From the NCBI GenBank assembly GCA_964019055.1, contig OZ025210.1, positions 9,227,492 to 9,291,491 on the forward strand: a stretch of DNA of 64,000 bases, read 5' to 3'. This DNA is from Anthopleura xanthogrammica (taxonomy: Eukaryota > Cnidaria > Anthozoa > Actiniaria > Actiniidae). Each line of letters starts with the position of its first letter. Within the stretch, counting starts at the first letter, position 1. Both the position numbers and the translations under genes were made by a program. The notes beneath the pieces were generated by a model. It saw only the letters and a list, made by a program, of their open reading frames with translations. It was not told where the DNA came from and ran no database searches. Positions 21,858 through 30,800 of the stretch are shown piece after piece.

Positions 21858-24488
21858 ATGAGCAAAAAGTGGGGGTTTCAGCAAACAGGTCACGCCGTAA
21901 GCGAAAAACCTGGTTTTGAGAGCCAAAATGGCCATTTTTCAGTTTTTTGGGCTAAAAAGTTTTTTCCCCCAGCAAAACAGTGTTTTGGACACCGAAAATG
22001 TGCTTTTCTCGGCCAAAACTTGCGTTTAGCAGTGAAAACGTCGTGTTTTGAGCAAAAGAAAATTCTCAGCAAATTTCAAATTTTCTCAGCAAAAAACAGC
22101 TTTTTTGACCAAAAAGCACCTTTACTCAGCCAAAACCGAATTTTTTTTCGCCAAAACGTCGTGTTTTTATCTCAAGAGGTATTATCATGAGCAAAAAGTG
22201 GGGGTTTCAGCAAACAGGTCACGCCGTAAGCGAAAAACCTGGTTTTGAGAGCCAAAATGGCCATTTTTCAGTTTTTTGGGCTAAAAAGTTTTTTCCCCCA
22301 GCAAAACAGTGTTTTGGACACCCAAAATGTGCTTTTCTCGGCCAAAACTTGCGTTTAGCAGTGAAAACGTCGTGTTTTGAGCCAAAGAAAATTCTCAGCA
22401 AATTTCAAATTTTCTCAGCAAAAAACAGCTTTTTTGACCAAAAAGCACCTTTACTCAGCCAAAACCGAATTTTTTTTCGCCAAAACGTCGTGTTTTTATC
22501 TCAAGAGGTATTATCATGAGCAAAAAGTGGGGGTTTCAGCAAACAGGTCACGCCGTAAGCGAAAAACCTGGTTTTGAGAGCCAAAATGGCCATTTTTCAG
22601 TTTTTTGGGCTAAAAAGTTTTTTCCCCCAGCAAAACAGTGTTTTGGACACCCAAAATGTGCTTTTCTCGGCCAAAACTTGCGTTTAGCAGTGAAAACGTC
22701 GTGTTTTGAGCCAAAGAAAATTCTCAGCAAATTTCAAATTTTCTCAGCAAAAAACAGCTTTTTTGACCAAAAAGCACCTTTACTCAGCCAAAACCGAATT
22801 TTTTTCCGCCAAAACGTCGTGTTTTTATCTCAAGAGGTATTATCATGAGCAAAAAGTGGGGGTTTCAGCAAACAGGTCACGCCGTAAGCGAAAAACCTGG
22901 TTTTGAGAGCCAAAATGGCCATTTTTCAGTTTTTTGGGCTAAAAAGTTTTTTCCCCCAGCAAAACAGTGTTTTGGACACCCAAAATGTGCTTTTCTCGGC
23001 CAAAACTTGCGTTTAGCAGTGAAAACGTCGTGTTTTGAGCAAAAGAAAATTCTCAGCAAATTTCAAATTTTCTCAGCAAAAAACAGCTTTTTTGACCAAA
23101 AAGCACCTTTACTCAGCCAAAACCGAATTTTTTTTCGCCAAAACGTCGTGTTTTTATCTCAAGAGGTATTATCATGAGCAAAAAGTGGGGGTTTCAGCAA
23201 ACAGGTCACGCCGTAAGCGAAAAACCTGGTTTTGAGAGCCAAAATGGCCATTTTTCAGTTTTTTGGGCTAAAAAGTTTTTTCCCCCAGCAAAACAGTGTT
23301 TTGGACACCCAAAATGTGCTTTTCTCGGCCAAAACTTGCGTTTAGCAGTGAAAACGTCGTGTTTTGAGCAAAAGAAAATTCTCAGCAAATTTCAAATTTT
23401 CTCAGCAAAAAACAGCTTTTTTGACCAAAAAGCACCTTTACTCAGCCAAAACCGAATTTTTTTTCGCCAAAACGTCGTGTTTTTATCTCAAGAGGTATTA
23501 TCATGAGCAAAAAGTGGGGGTTTCAGCAAACAGGTCACGCCGTAAGCGAAAAACCTGGTTTTGAGAGCCAAAATGGCCATTTTTCAGTTTTTTGGGCTAA
23601 AAAGTTTTTTCCCCCAGCAAAACAGTGTTTTGGACACCCAAAATGTGCTTTTCTCGGCCAAAACTTGCGTTTAGCAGTGAAAACGTCGTGTTTTGAGCAA
23701 AAGAAAATTCTCAGCAAATTTCAAATTTTCTCAGCAAAAAACAGCTTTTTTGACCAAAAAGCACCTTTACTCAGCCAAAACCGAATTTTTTTTCGCCAAA
23801 ACGTCGTGTTTTTATCTCAAGAGGTATTATCATGAGCAAAAAGTGGGGGTTTCAGCAAACAGGTCACGCCGTAAGCGAAAAACCTGGTTTTGAGAGCCAA
23901 AATGGCCATTTTTCAGTTTTTTGGGCTAAAAAGTTTTTTCCCCCAGCAAAACAGTGTTTTGGACACCCAAAATGTGCTTTTCTCGGCCAAAACTTGCGTT
24001 TAGCAGTGAAAACGTCGTGTTTTGAGCCAAAGAAAATTCTCAGCAAATTTCAAATTTTCTCAGCAAAAAACAGCTTTTTTGACCAAAAAGCACCTTTACT
24101 CAGCCAAAACCGAATTTTTTTTCGCCAAAACGTCGTGTTTTTATCTCAAGAGGTATTATCATGAGCAAAAAGTGGGGGTTTCAGCAAACAGGTCACGCCG
24201 TAAGCGAAAAACCTGGTTTTGAGAGCCAAAATGGCCATTTTTCAGTTTTTTGGGCTAAAAAGTTTTTCCCCCAGCAAAACAGTGTTTTGGACACCCAAAA
24301 TGTGCTTTTCTCGGCCAAAACTTGCGTTTAGCAGTGAAAACGTCGTGTTTTGAGCAAAAGAAAATTCTCAGCAAATTTCAAATTTTCTCAGCAAAAAACA
24401 GCTTTTTTGACCAAAAAGCACCTTTACTCAGCCAAAACCGAATTTTTTTTCGCCAAAACGTCGTGTTTTTATCTCAAGAGGTATTATC
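21858..24488. repeat. Transition block with GAGCCAAAG units
   Basis: Unit 21858 has CACCGAAAATG. Units 22187, 22516 and 23832 have GAGCCAAAG. Unit 22516 also has TTTTTCCGCC. Units 22845, 23174 and 23503 look like the core consensus. Unit 24161 loses one T in the T6C5 junction (328 bp) and is the last indel before the homogenised core. Confidence 0.82.
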
Positions 24489-24516
24489 ATGAGCAAAAAG
24501 TGGGGGTTTCAGCAAA

Positions 24517-24534
24517 CAGGTCACGCCGTAAGCG
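24517..24534. repeat. Second tract-free, GC-rich segment of the unit (representative copy)
   Basis: Offsets 29-46, CAGGTCACGCCGTAAGCG, have three CpGs and no A/T tract. With the junction segment it is the other place where the A-tract phasing pauses. Variants include GTTCAC for GGTCAC (units 6395 and 16266), GCCTTAAG for GCCGTAAG (unit 1134), GCGGTAAG (unit 59689), GTAAGCAA (unit 14293) and CACGTTGAAG in unit 9686. Confidence 0.6.
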
Positions 24535-24555
24535 AAAAACCTGGTTTTGAGAGCC

Positions 24556-24569
24556 AAAATGGCCATTTT
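24556..24569. repeat. Perfect 14-bp palindrome in each unit (representative copy)
   Basis: AAAATGGCCATTTT, at unit offsets 68-81, is its own reverse complement. It recurs in nearly every unit of the window. Exceptions seen are the unit at 147, where GGCC reads GGCA, the unit at 18898, where CATTTT reads CACTTT, and the unit at 14621, where the last T is G. It joins an A-tract and a T-tract around a GGCC core and could serve as a dyad for a DNA-binding protein or a site of cruciform extrusion. No known binding protein is assigned. Confidence 0.9.
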
Positions 24570-24665
24570 TCAGTTTTTTGGGCTAAAAAGTTTTTTCCCC
24601 CAGCAAAACAGTGTTTTGGACACCCAAAATGTGCTTTTCTCGGCCAAAACTTGCGTTTAGCAGTG

Positions 24666-24680
24666 AAAACGTCGTGTTTT
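24666..24680. repeat. First copy of the repeated 15-mer AAAACGTCGTGTTTT
   Basis: This 15-mer occurs at offsets 178-192 and again, identically, at offsets 296-310 of the same unit, 118 bp apart. It is the longest exact internal repeat I noticed within the unit. It contains two CpGs and joins an A-tract to a T-tract; its outer five bases on each side are complementary. Units 49820 and 50478 have G-to-C here (AACCTCG). Confidence 0.85.
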
Positions 24681-24701
24681 GAGCAAAAGAAAATTCTCAG
24701 C

Positions 24702-24714
24702 AAATTTCAAATTT
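24702..24714. repeat. Odd-centred palindrome AAATTT-C-AAATTT (representative copy)
   Basis: Offsets 214-226 read AAATTTCAAATTT, two AATT-centred tracts one base apart. It lies in the part of the unit (offsets 202-227) where the T-then-A alternation is replaced by mixed AnTn tracts. AnTn tracts are particularly rigid and bend toward the minor groove, so this stretch probably contributes strongly to the shape of the unit. Confidence 0.85.
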
Positions 24715-24729
24715 TCTCAGCAAAAAACA

Positions 24730-24748
24730 GCTTTTTTGACCAAAAAGC
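24730..24748. repeat. Inverted repeat with 7-bp arms and 5-nt loop (representative copy)
   Basis: GCTTTTTTGACCAAAAAGC, at unit offsets 242-260, has GCTTTTT and AAAAAGC arms around TGACC. The A-to-G variant at offset 254 (units 35346, 41268, 42584, 46861, 47848 and 59031) breaks one arm pair. The A-to-G variant in units 61663 and 62321 lies in the loop. It arises naturally from a T-tract next to an A-tract, so it may be only a by-product of the sub-unit design. Confidence 0.85.
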
Positions 24749-24783
24749 ACCTTTACTCAGCCAAAACCGAATTTTTTTTCGCC

Positions 24784-24798
24784 AAAACGTCGTGTTTT
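24784..24798. repeat. Second copy of the repeated 15-mer AAAACGTCGTGTTTT
   Basis: Identical to the copy at 24666-24680 and 118 bp downstream. It is followed by a fifth T and by the tract-free segment CTCAAGAGG. Unit 48177 has one T fewer after the GTG, giving a 328-bp unit. Confidence 0.85.
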
Positions 24799-24801
24799 TA
24801 T

Positions 24802-24823
24802 CTCAAGAGGTATTATCATGAGC
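24802..24823. repeat. Tract-free segment across the unit junction (representative copy)
   Basis: Offsets 314-329 and 1-6 contain no A- or T-tract of four or more, interrupting the 10-bp phasing for about two to three helical turns. The segment contains CTCAAGAGG and the palindrome TCATGA, and ends just before the A5 tract of the next unit. It is among the least variable parts of the unit: changes seen are C-to-G near its start in units 9028 and 13306, ATTACC for ATTATC in units 9028 and 11003, and ATGAGG for ATGAGC in unit 9357. It may be a linker or a protein site; that is conjecture. Confidence 0.6.
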
Positions 24824-27800
24824 AAAAAGTGGGGGTTTCAGCAAACAGGTCACGCCGTAAGCGAAAAACCTGGTTTTGAGAGCCAAAATGGCCATTTTTC
24901 AGTTTTTTGGGCTAAAAAGTTTTTTCCCCCAGCAAAACAGTGTTTTGGACACCCAAAATGTGCTTTTCTCGGCCAAAACTTGCGTTTAGCAGTGAAAACG
25001 TCGTGTTTTGAGCAAAAGAAAATTCTCAGCAAATTTCAAATTTTCTCAGCAAAAAACAGCTTTTTTGACCAAAAAGCACCTTTACTCAGCCAAAACCGAA
25101 TTTTTTTTCGCCAAAACGTCGTGTTTTTATCTCAAGAGGTATTATCATGAGCAAAAAGTGGGGGTTTCAGCAAACAGGTCACGCCGTAAGCGAAAAACCT
25201 GGTTTTGAGAGCCAAAATGGCCATTTTTCAGTTTTTTGGGCTAAAAAGTTTTTTCCCCCAGCAAAACAGTGTTTTGGACACCCAAAATGTGCTTTTCTCG
25301 GCCAAAACTTGCGTTTAGCAGTGAAAACGTCGTGTTTTGAGCAAAAGAAAATTCTCAGCAAATTTCAAATTTTCTCAGCAAAAAACAGCTTTTTTGACCA
25401 AAAAGCACCTTTACTCAGCCAAAACCGAATTTTTTTTCGCCAAAACGTCGTGTTTTTATCTCAAGAGGTATTATCATGAGCAAAAAGTGGGGGTTTCAGC
25501 AAACAGGTCACGCCGTAAGCGAAAAACCTGGTTTTGAGAGCCAAAATGGCCATTTTTCAGTTTTTTGGGCTAAAAAGTTTTTTCCCCCAGCAAAACAGTG
25601 TTTTGGACACCCAAAATGTGCTTTTCTCGGCCAAAACTTGCGTTTAGCAGTGAAAACGTCGTGTTTTGAGCAAAAGAAAATTCTCAGCAAATTTCAAATT
25701 TTCTCAGCAAAAAACAGCTTTTTTGACCAAAAAGCACCTTTACTCAGCCAAAACCGAATTTTTTTTCGCCAAAACGTCGTGTTTTTATCTCAAGAGGTAT
25801 TATCATGAGCAAAAAGTGGGGGTTTCAGCAAACAGGTCACGCCGTAAGCGAAAAACCTGGTTTTGAGAGCCAAAATGGCCATTTTTCAGTTTTTTGGGCT
25901 AAAAAGTTTTTTCCCCCAGCAAAACAGTGTTTTGGACACCCAAAATGTGCTTTTCTCGGCCAAAACTTGCGTTTAGCAGTGAAAACGTCGTGTTTTGAGC
26001 AAAAGAAAATTCTCAGCAAATTTCAAATTTTCTCAGCAAAAAACAGCTTTTTTGACCAAAAAGCACCTTTACTCAGCCAAAACCGAATTTTTTTTCGCCA
26101 AAACGTCGTGTTTTTATCTCAAGAGGTATTATCATGAGCAAAAAGTGGGGGTTTCAGCAAACAGGTCACGCCGTAAGCGAAAAACCTGGTTTTGAGAGCC
26201 AAAATGGCCATTTTTCAGTTTTTTGGGCTAAAAAGTTTTTTCCCCCAGCAAAACAGTGTTTTGGACACCCAAAATGTGCTTTTCTCGGCCAAAACTTGCG
26301 TTTAGCAGTGAAAACGTCGTGTTTTGAGCAAAAGAAAATTCTCAGCAAATTTCAAATTTTCTCAGCAAAAAACAGCTTTTTTGACCAAAAAGCACCTTTA
26401 CTCAGCCAAAACCGAATTTTTTTTCGCCAAAACGTCGTGTTTTTATCTCAAGAGGTATTATCATGAGCAAAAAGTGGGGGTTTCAGCAAACAGGTCACGC
26501 CGTAAGCGAAAAACCTGGTTTTGAGAGCCAAAATGGCCATTTTTCAGTTTTTTGGGCTAAAAAGTTTTTTCCCCCAGCAAAACAGTGTTTTGGACACCCA
26601 AAATGTGCTTTTCTCGGCCAAAACTTGCGTTTAGCAGTGAAAACGTCGTGTTTTGAGCAAAAGAAAATTCTCAGCAAATTTCAAATTTTCTCAGCAAAAA
26701 ACAGCTTTTTTGACCAAAAAGCACCTTTACTCAGCCAAAACCGAATTTTTTTTCGCCAAAACGTCGTGTTTTTATCTCAAGAGGTATTATCATGAGCAAA
26801 AAGTGGGGGTTTCAGCAAACAGGTCACGCCGTAAGCGAAAAACCTGGTTTTGAGAGCCAAAATGGCCATTTTTCAGTTTTTTGGGCTAAAAAGTTTTTTC
26901 CCCCAGCAAAACAGTGTTTTGGACACCCAAAATGTGCTTTTCTCGGCCAAAACTTGCGTTTAGCAGTGAAAACGTCGTGTTTTGAGCAAAAGAAAATTCT
27001 CAGCAAATTTCAAATTTTCTCAGCAAAAAACAGCTTTTTTGACCAAAAAGCACCTTTACTCAGCCAAAACCGAATTTTTTTTCGCCAAAACGTCGTGTTT
27101 TTATCTCAAGAGGTATTATCATGAGCAAAAAGTGGGGGTTTCAGCAAACAGGTCACGCCGTAAGCGAAAAACCTGGTTTTGAGAGCCAAAATGGCCATTT
27201 TTCAGTTTTTTGGGCTAAAAAGTTTTTTCCCCCAGCAAAACAGTGTTTTGGACACCCAAAATGTGCTTTTCTCGGCCAAAACTTGCGTTTAGCAGTGAAA
27301 ACGTCGTGTTTTGAGCAAAAGAAAATTCTCAGCAAATTTCAAATTTTCTCAGCAAAAAACAGCTTTTTTGACCAAAAAGCACCTTTACTCAGCCAAAACC
27401 GAATTTTTTTTCGCCAAAACGTCGTGTTTTTATCTCAAGAGGTATTATCATGAGCAAAAAGTGGGGGTTTCAGCAAACAGGTCACGCCGTAAGCGAAAAA
27501 CCTGGTTTTGAGAGCCAAAATGGCCATTTTTCAGTTTTTTGGGCTAAAAAGTTTTTTCCCCCAGCAAAACAGTGTTTTGGACACCCAAAATGTGCTTTTC
27601 TCGGCCAAAACTTGCGTTTAGCAGTGAAAACGTCGTGTTTTGAGCAAAAGAAAATTCTCAGCAAATTTCAAATTTTCTCAGCAAAAAACAGCTTTTTTGA
27701 CCAAAAAGCACCTTTACTCAGCCAAAACCGAATTTTTTTTCGCCAAAACGTCGTGTTTTTATCTCAAGAGGTATTATCATGAGCAAAAAGTGGGGGTTTC

Positions 27801-30800
27801 AGCAAACAGGTCACGCCGTAAGCGAAAAACCTGGTTTTGAGAGCCAAAATGGCCATTTTTCAGTTTTTTGGGCTAAAAAGTTTTTTCCCCCAGCAAAACA
27901 GTGTTTTGGACACCCAAAATGTGCTTTTCTCGGCCAAAACTTGCGTTTAGCAGTGAAAACGTCGTGTTTTGAGCAAAAGAAAATTCTCAGCAAATTTCAA
28001 ATTTTCTCAGCAAAAAACAGCTTTTTTGACCAAAAAGCACCTTTACTCAGCCAAAACCGAATTTTTTTTCGCCAAAACGTCGTGTTTTTATCTCAAGAGG
28101 TATTATCATGAGCAAAAAGTGGGGGTTTCAGCAAACAGGTCACGCCGTAAGCGAAAAACCTGGTTTTGAGAGCCAAAATGGCCATTTTTCAGTTTTTTGG
28201 GCTAAAAAGTTTTTTCCCCCAGCAAAACAGTGTTTTGGACACCCAAAATGTGCTTTTCTCGGCCAAAACTTGCGTTTAGCAGTGAAAACGTCGTGTTTTG
28301 AGCAAAAGAAAATTCTCAGCAAATTTCAAATTTTCTCAGCAAAAAACAGCTTTTTTGACCAAAAAGCACCTTTACTCAGCCAAAACCGAATTTTTTTTCG
28401 CCAAAACGTCGTGTTTTTATCTCAAGAGGTATTATCATGAGCAAAAAGTGGGGGTTTCAGCAAACAGGTCACGCCGTAAGCGAAAAACCTGGTTTTGAGA
28501 GCCAAAATGGCCATTTTTCAGTTTTTTGGGCTAAAAAGTTTTTTCCCCCAGCAAAACAGTGTTTTGGACACCCAAAATGTGCTTTTCTCGGCCAAAACTT
28601 GCGTTTAGCAGTGAAAACGTCGTGTTTTGAGCAAAAGAAAATTCTCAGCAAATTTCAAATTTTCTCAGCAAAAAACAGCTTTTTTGACCAAAAAGCACCT
28701 TTACTCAGCCAAAACCGAATTTTTTTTCGCCAAAACGTCGTGTTTTTATCTCAAGAGGTATTATCATGAGCAAAAAGTGGGGGTTTCAGCAAACAGGTCA
28801 CGCCGTAAGCGAAAAACCTGGTTTTGAGAGCCAAAATGGCCATTTTTCAGTTTTTTGGGCTAAAAAGTTTTTTCCCCCAGCAAAACAGTGTTTTGGACAC
28901 CCAAAATGTGCTTTTCTCGGCCAAAACTTGCGTTTAGCAGTGAAAACGTCGTGTTTTGAGCAAAAGAAAATTCTCAGCAAATTTCAAATTTTCTCAGCAA
29001 AAAACAGCTTTTTTGACCAAAAAGCACCTTTACTCAGCCAAAACCGAATTTTTTTTCGCCAAAACGTCGTGTTTTTATCTCAAGAGGTATTATCATGAGC
29101 AAAAAGTGGGGGTTTCAGCAAACAGGTCACGCCGTAAGCGAAAAACCTGGTTTTGAGAGCCAAAATGGCCATTTTTCAGTTTTTTGGGCTAAAAAGTTTT
29201 TTCCCCCAGCAAAACAGTGTTTTGGACACCCAAAATGTGCTTTTCTCGGCCAAAACTTGCGTTTAGCAGTGAAAACGTCGTGTTTTGAGCAAAAGAAAAT
29301 TCTCAGCAAATTTCAAATTTTCTCAGCAAAAAACAGCTTTTTTGACCAAAAAGCACCTTTACTCAGCCAAAACCGAATTTTTTTTCGCCAAAACGTCGTG
29401 TTTTTATCTCAAGAGGTATTATCATGAGCAAAAAGTGGGGGTTTCAGCAAACAGGTCACGCCGTAAGCGAAAAACCTGGTTTTGAGAGCCAAAATGGCCA
29501 TTTTTCAGTTTTTTGGGCTAAAAAGTTTTTTCCCCCAGCAAAACAGTGTTTTGGACACCCAAAATGTGCTTTTCTCGGCCAAAACTTGCGTTTAGCAGTG
29601 AAAACGTCGTGTTTTGAGCAAAAGAAAATTCTCAGCAAATTTCAAATTTTCTCAGCAAAAAACAGCTTTTTTGACCAAAAAGCACCTTTACTCAGCCAAA
29701 ACCGAATTTTTTTTCGCCAAAACGTCGTGTTTTTATCTCAAGAGGTATTATCATGAGCAAAAAGTGGGGGTTTCAGCAAACAGGTCACGCCGTAAGCGAA
29801 AAACCTGGTTTTGAGAGCCAAAATGGCCATTTTTCAGTTTTTTGGGCTAAAAAGTTTTTTCCCCCAGCAAAACAGTGTTTTGGACACCCAAAATGTGCTT
29901 TTCTCGGCCAAAACTTGCGTTTAGCAGTGAAAACGTCGTGTTTTGAGCAAAAGAAAATTCTCAGCAAATTTCAAATTTTCTCAGCAAAAAACAGCTTTTT
30001 TGACCAAAAAGCACCTTTACTCAGCCAAAACCGAATTTTTTTTCGCCAAAACGTCGTGTTTTTATCTCAAGAGGTATTATCATGAGCAAAAAGTGGGGGT
30101 TTCAGCAAACAGGTCACGCCGTAAGCGAAAAACCTGGTTTTGAGAGCCAAAATGGCCATTTTTCAGTTTTTTGGGCTAAAAAGTTTTTTCCCCCAGCAAA
30201 ACAGTGTTTTGGACACCCAAAATGTGCTTTTCTCGGCCAAAACTTGCGTTTAGCAGTGAAAACGTCGTGTTTTGAGCAAAAGAAAATTCTCAGCAAATTT
30301 CAAATTTTCTCAGCAAAAAACAGCTTTTTTGACCAAAAAGCACCTTTACTCAGCCAAAACCGAATTTTTTTTCGCCAAAACGTCGTGTTTTTATCTCAAG
30401 AGGTATTATCATGAGCAAAAAGTGGGGGTTTCAGCAAACAGGTCACGCCGTAAGCGAAAAACCTGGTTTTGAGAGCCAAAATGGCCATTTTTCAGTTTTT
30501 TGGGCTAAAAAGTTTTTTCCCCCAGCAAAACAGTGTTTTGGACACCCAAAATGTGCTTTTCTCGGCCAAAACTTGCGTTTAGCAGTGAAAACGTCGTGTT
30601 TTGAGCAAAAGAAAATTCTCAGCAAATTTCAAATTTTCTCAGCAAAAAACAGCTTTTTTGACCAAAAAGCACCTTTACTCAGCCAAAACCGAATTTTTTT
30701 TCGCCAAAACGTCGTGTTTTTATCTCAAGAGGTATTATCATGAGCAAAAAGTGGGGGTTTCAGCAAACAGGTCACGCCGTAAGCGAAAAACCTGGTTTTG

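Larger units (their letters stand above)
147..24488. repeat. Heterogeneous left domain of the array (74 units)
   Basis: Units here carry most of the variation in the window. Twelve units contain at least one indel: those starting at 1134, 2451, 2779, 4752, 5080, 7382, 9686, 10342, 10670, 14293, 20872 and 24161. Units at 20543 and 21529 carry compensating insertion and deletion pairs. Base variants are regional: C-to-G at offset 135 (GACACCC to GACAGCC) occurs only between 3107 and 19555, and A-to-C at offset 140 occurs only in units 147, 805, 1793 and 2122. This is what an older, less homogenised or edge-proximal satellite domain looks like; the edge itself is not in view. Confidence 0.9.
24489..24817. 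repeat. Reference consensus unit, 329 bp, about 16 sub-units of 20.6 bp
   Basis: This is the first unit of the homogenised core and serves as the reference; offset 1 is the A of ATGAGC. Tract centres by offset are: A 9, T 20, A 49, T 58, A 69, T 80, T 88, A 99, T 105, A 118, T 127, A 139, T 148, A 159, T 169, A 179, T 190, A 198, mixed A/T 204-224, A 236, T 246, A 256, T 265, A 276, T 287, A 297 and T 309. From 49 to 309 the mean step is 260/25, or 10.4 bp. Typical sub-units read TTTTCTCGGCCAAAACTTGCG (offset 147 onward, last base dropped in other copies), TTTACTCAGCCAAAACCGAA and TTTTGGACACCCAAAATGTG. Eleven CpGs are present against about 12.4 expected from base composition. Confidence 0.93.

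Noticed and set aside
24518..24523. AGGTCA nuclear receptor half-site
   Set aside because: A single 6-base match per unit without a second half-site is expected by chance.
24730..24748. Rho-independent terminator at the inverted repeat
   Set aside because: The arms are almost pure A/T with only one GC pair at the base, and there is no GC-rich stem followed by a T run in the required order. It is a T-tract facing an A-tract.
24489..24817. CENP-B box
   Set aside because: The nearest candidate, TTCGCCAAAACGTCG at offsets 290-304, has TTCG and the central A but not the CGGG end. No match to NTTCGNNNNANNCGGGN was found on either strand by eye.
24489..24817. tRNA, 5S rRNA or SINE-derived unit with RNA polymerase III boxes
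   Set aside because: No GGTTCGANTCC-type B box or matching A box on either strand, and no cloverleaf or rRNA words.
24489..24817. Iteron origin of replication or plasmid repeat region
   Set aside because: Iteron sets are short and flank a Rep gene. Here 64 kb of repeat has no associated gene.
24489..24817. Unit as a simple dimer of two 164-bp halves
   Set aside because: Comparing the unit with itself at about half its length shows no extended similarity beyond the general tract pattern. The strongest internal match is at 118 bp.
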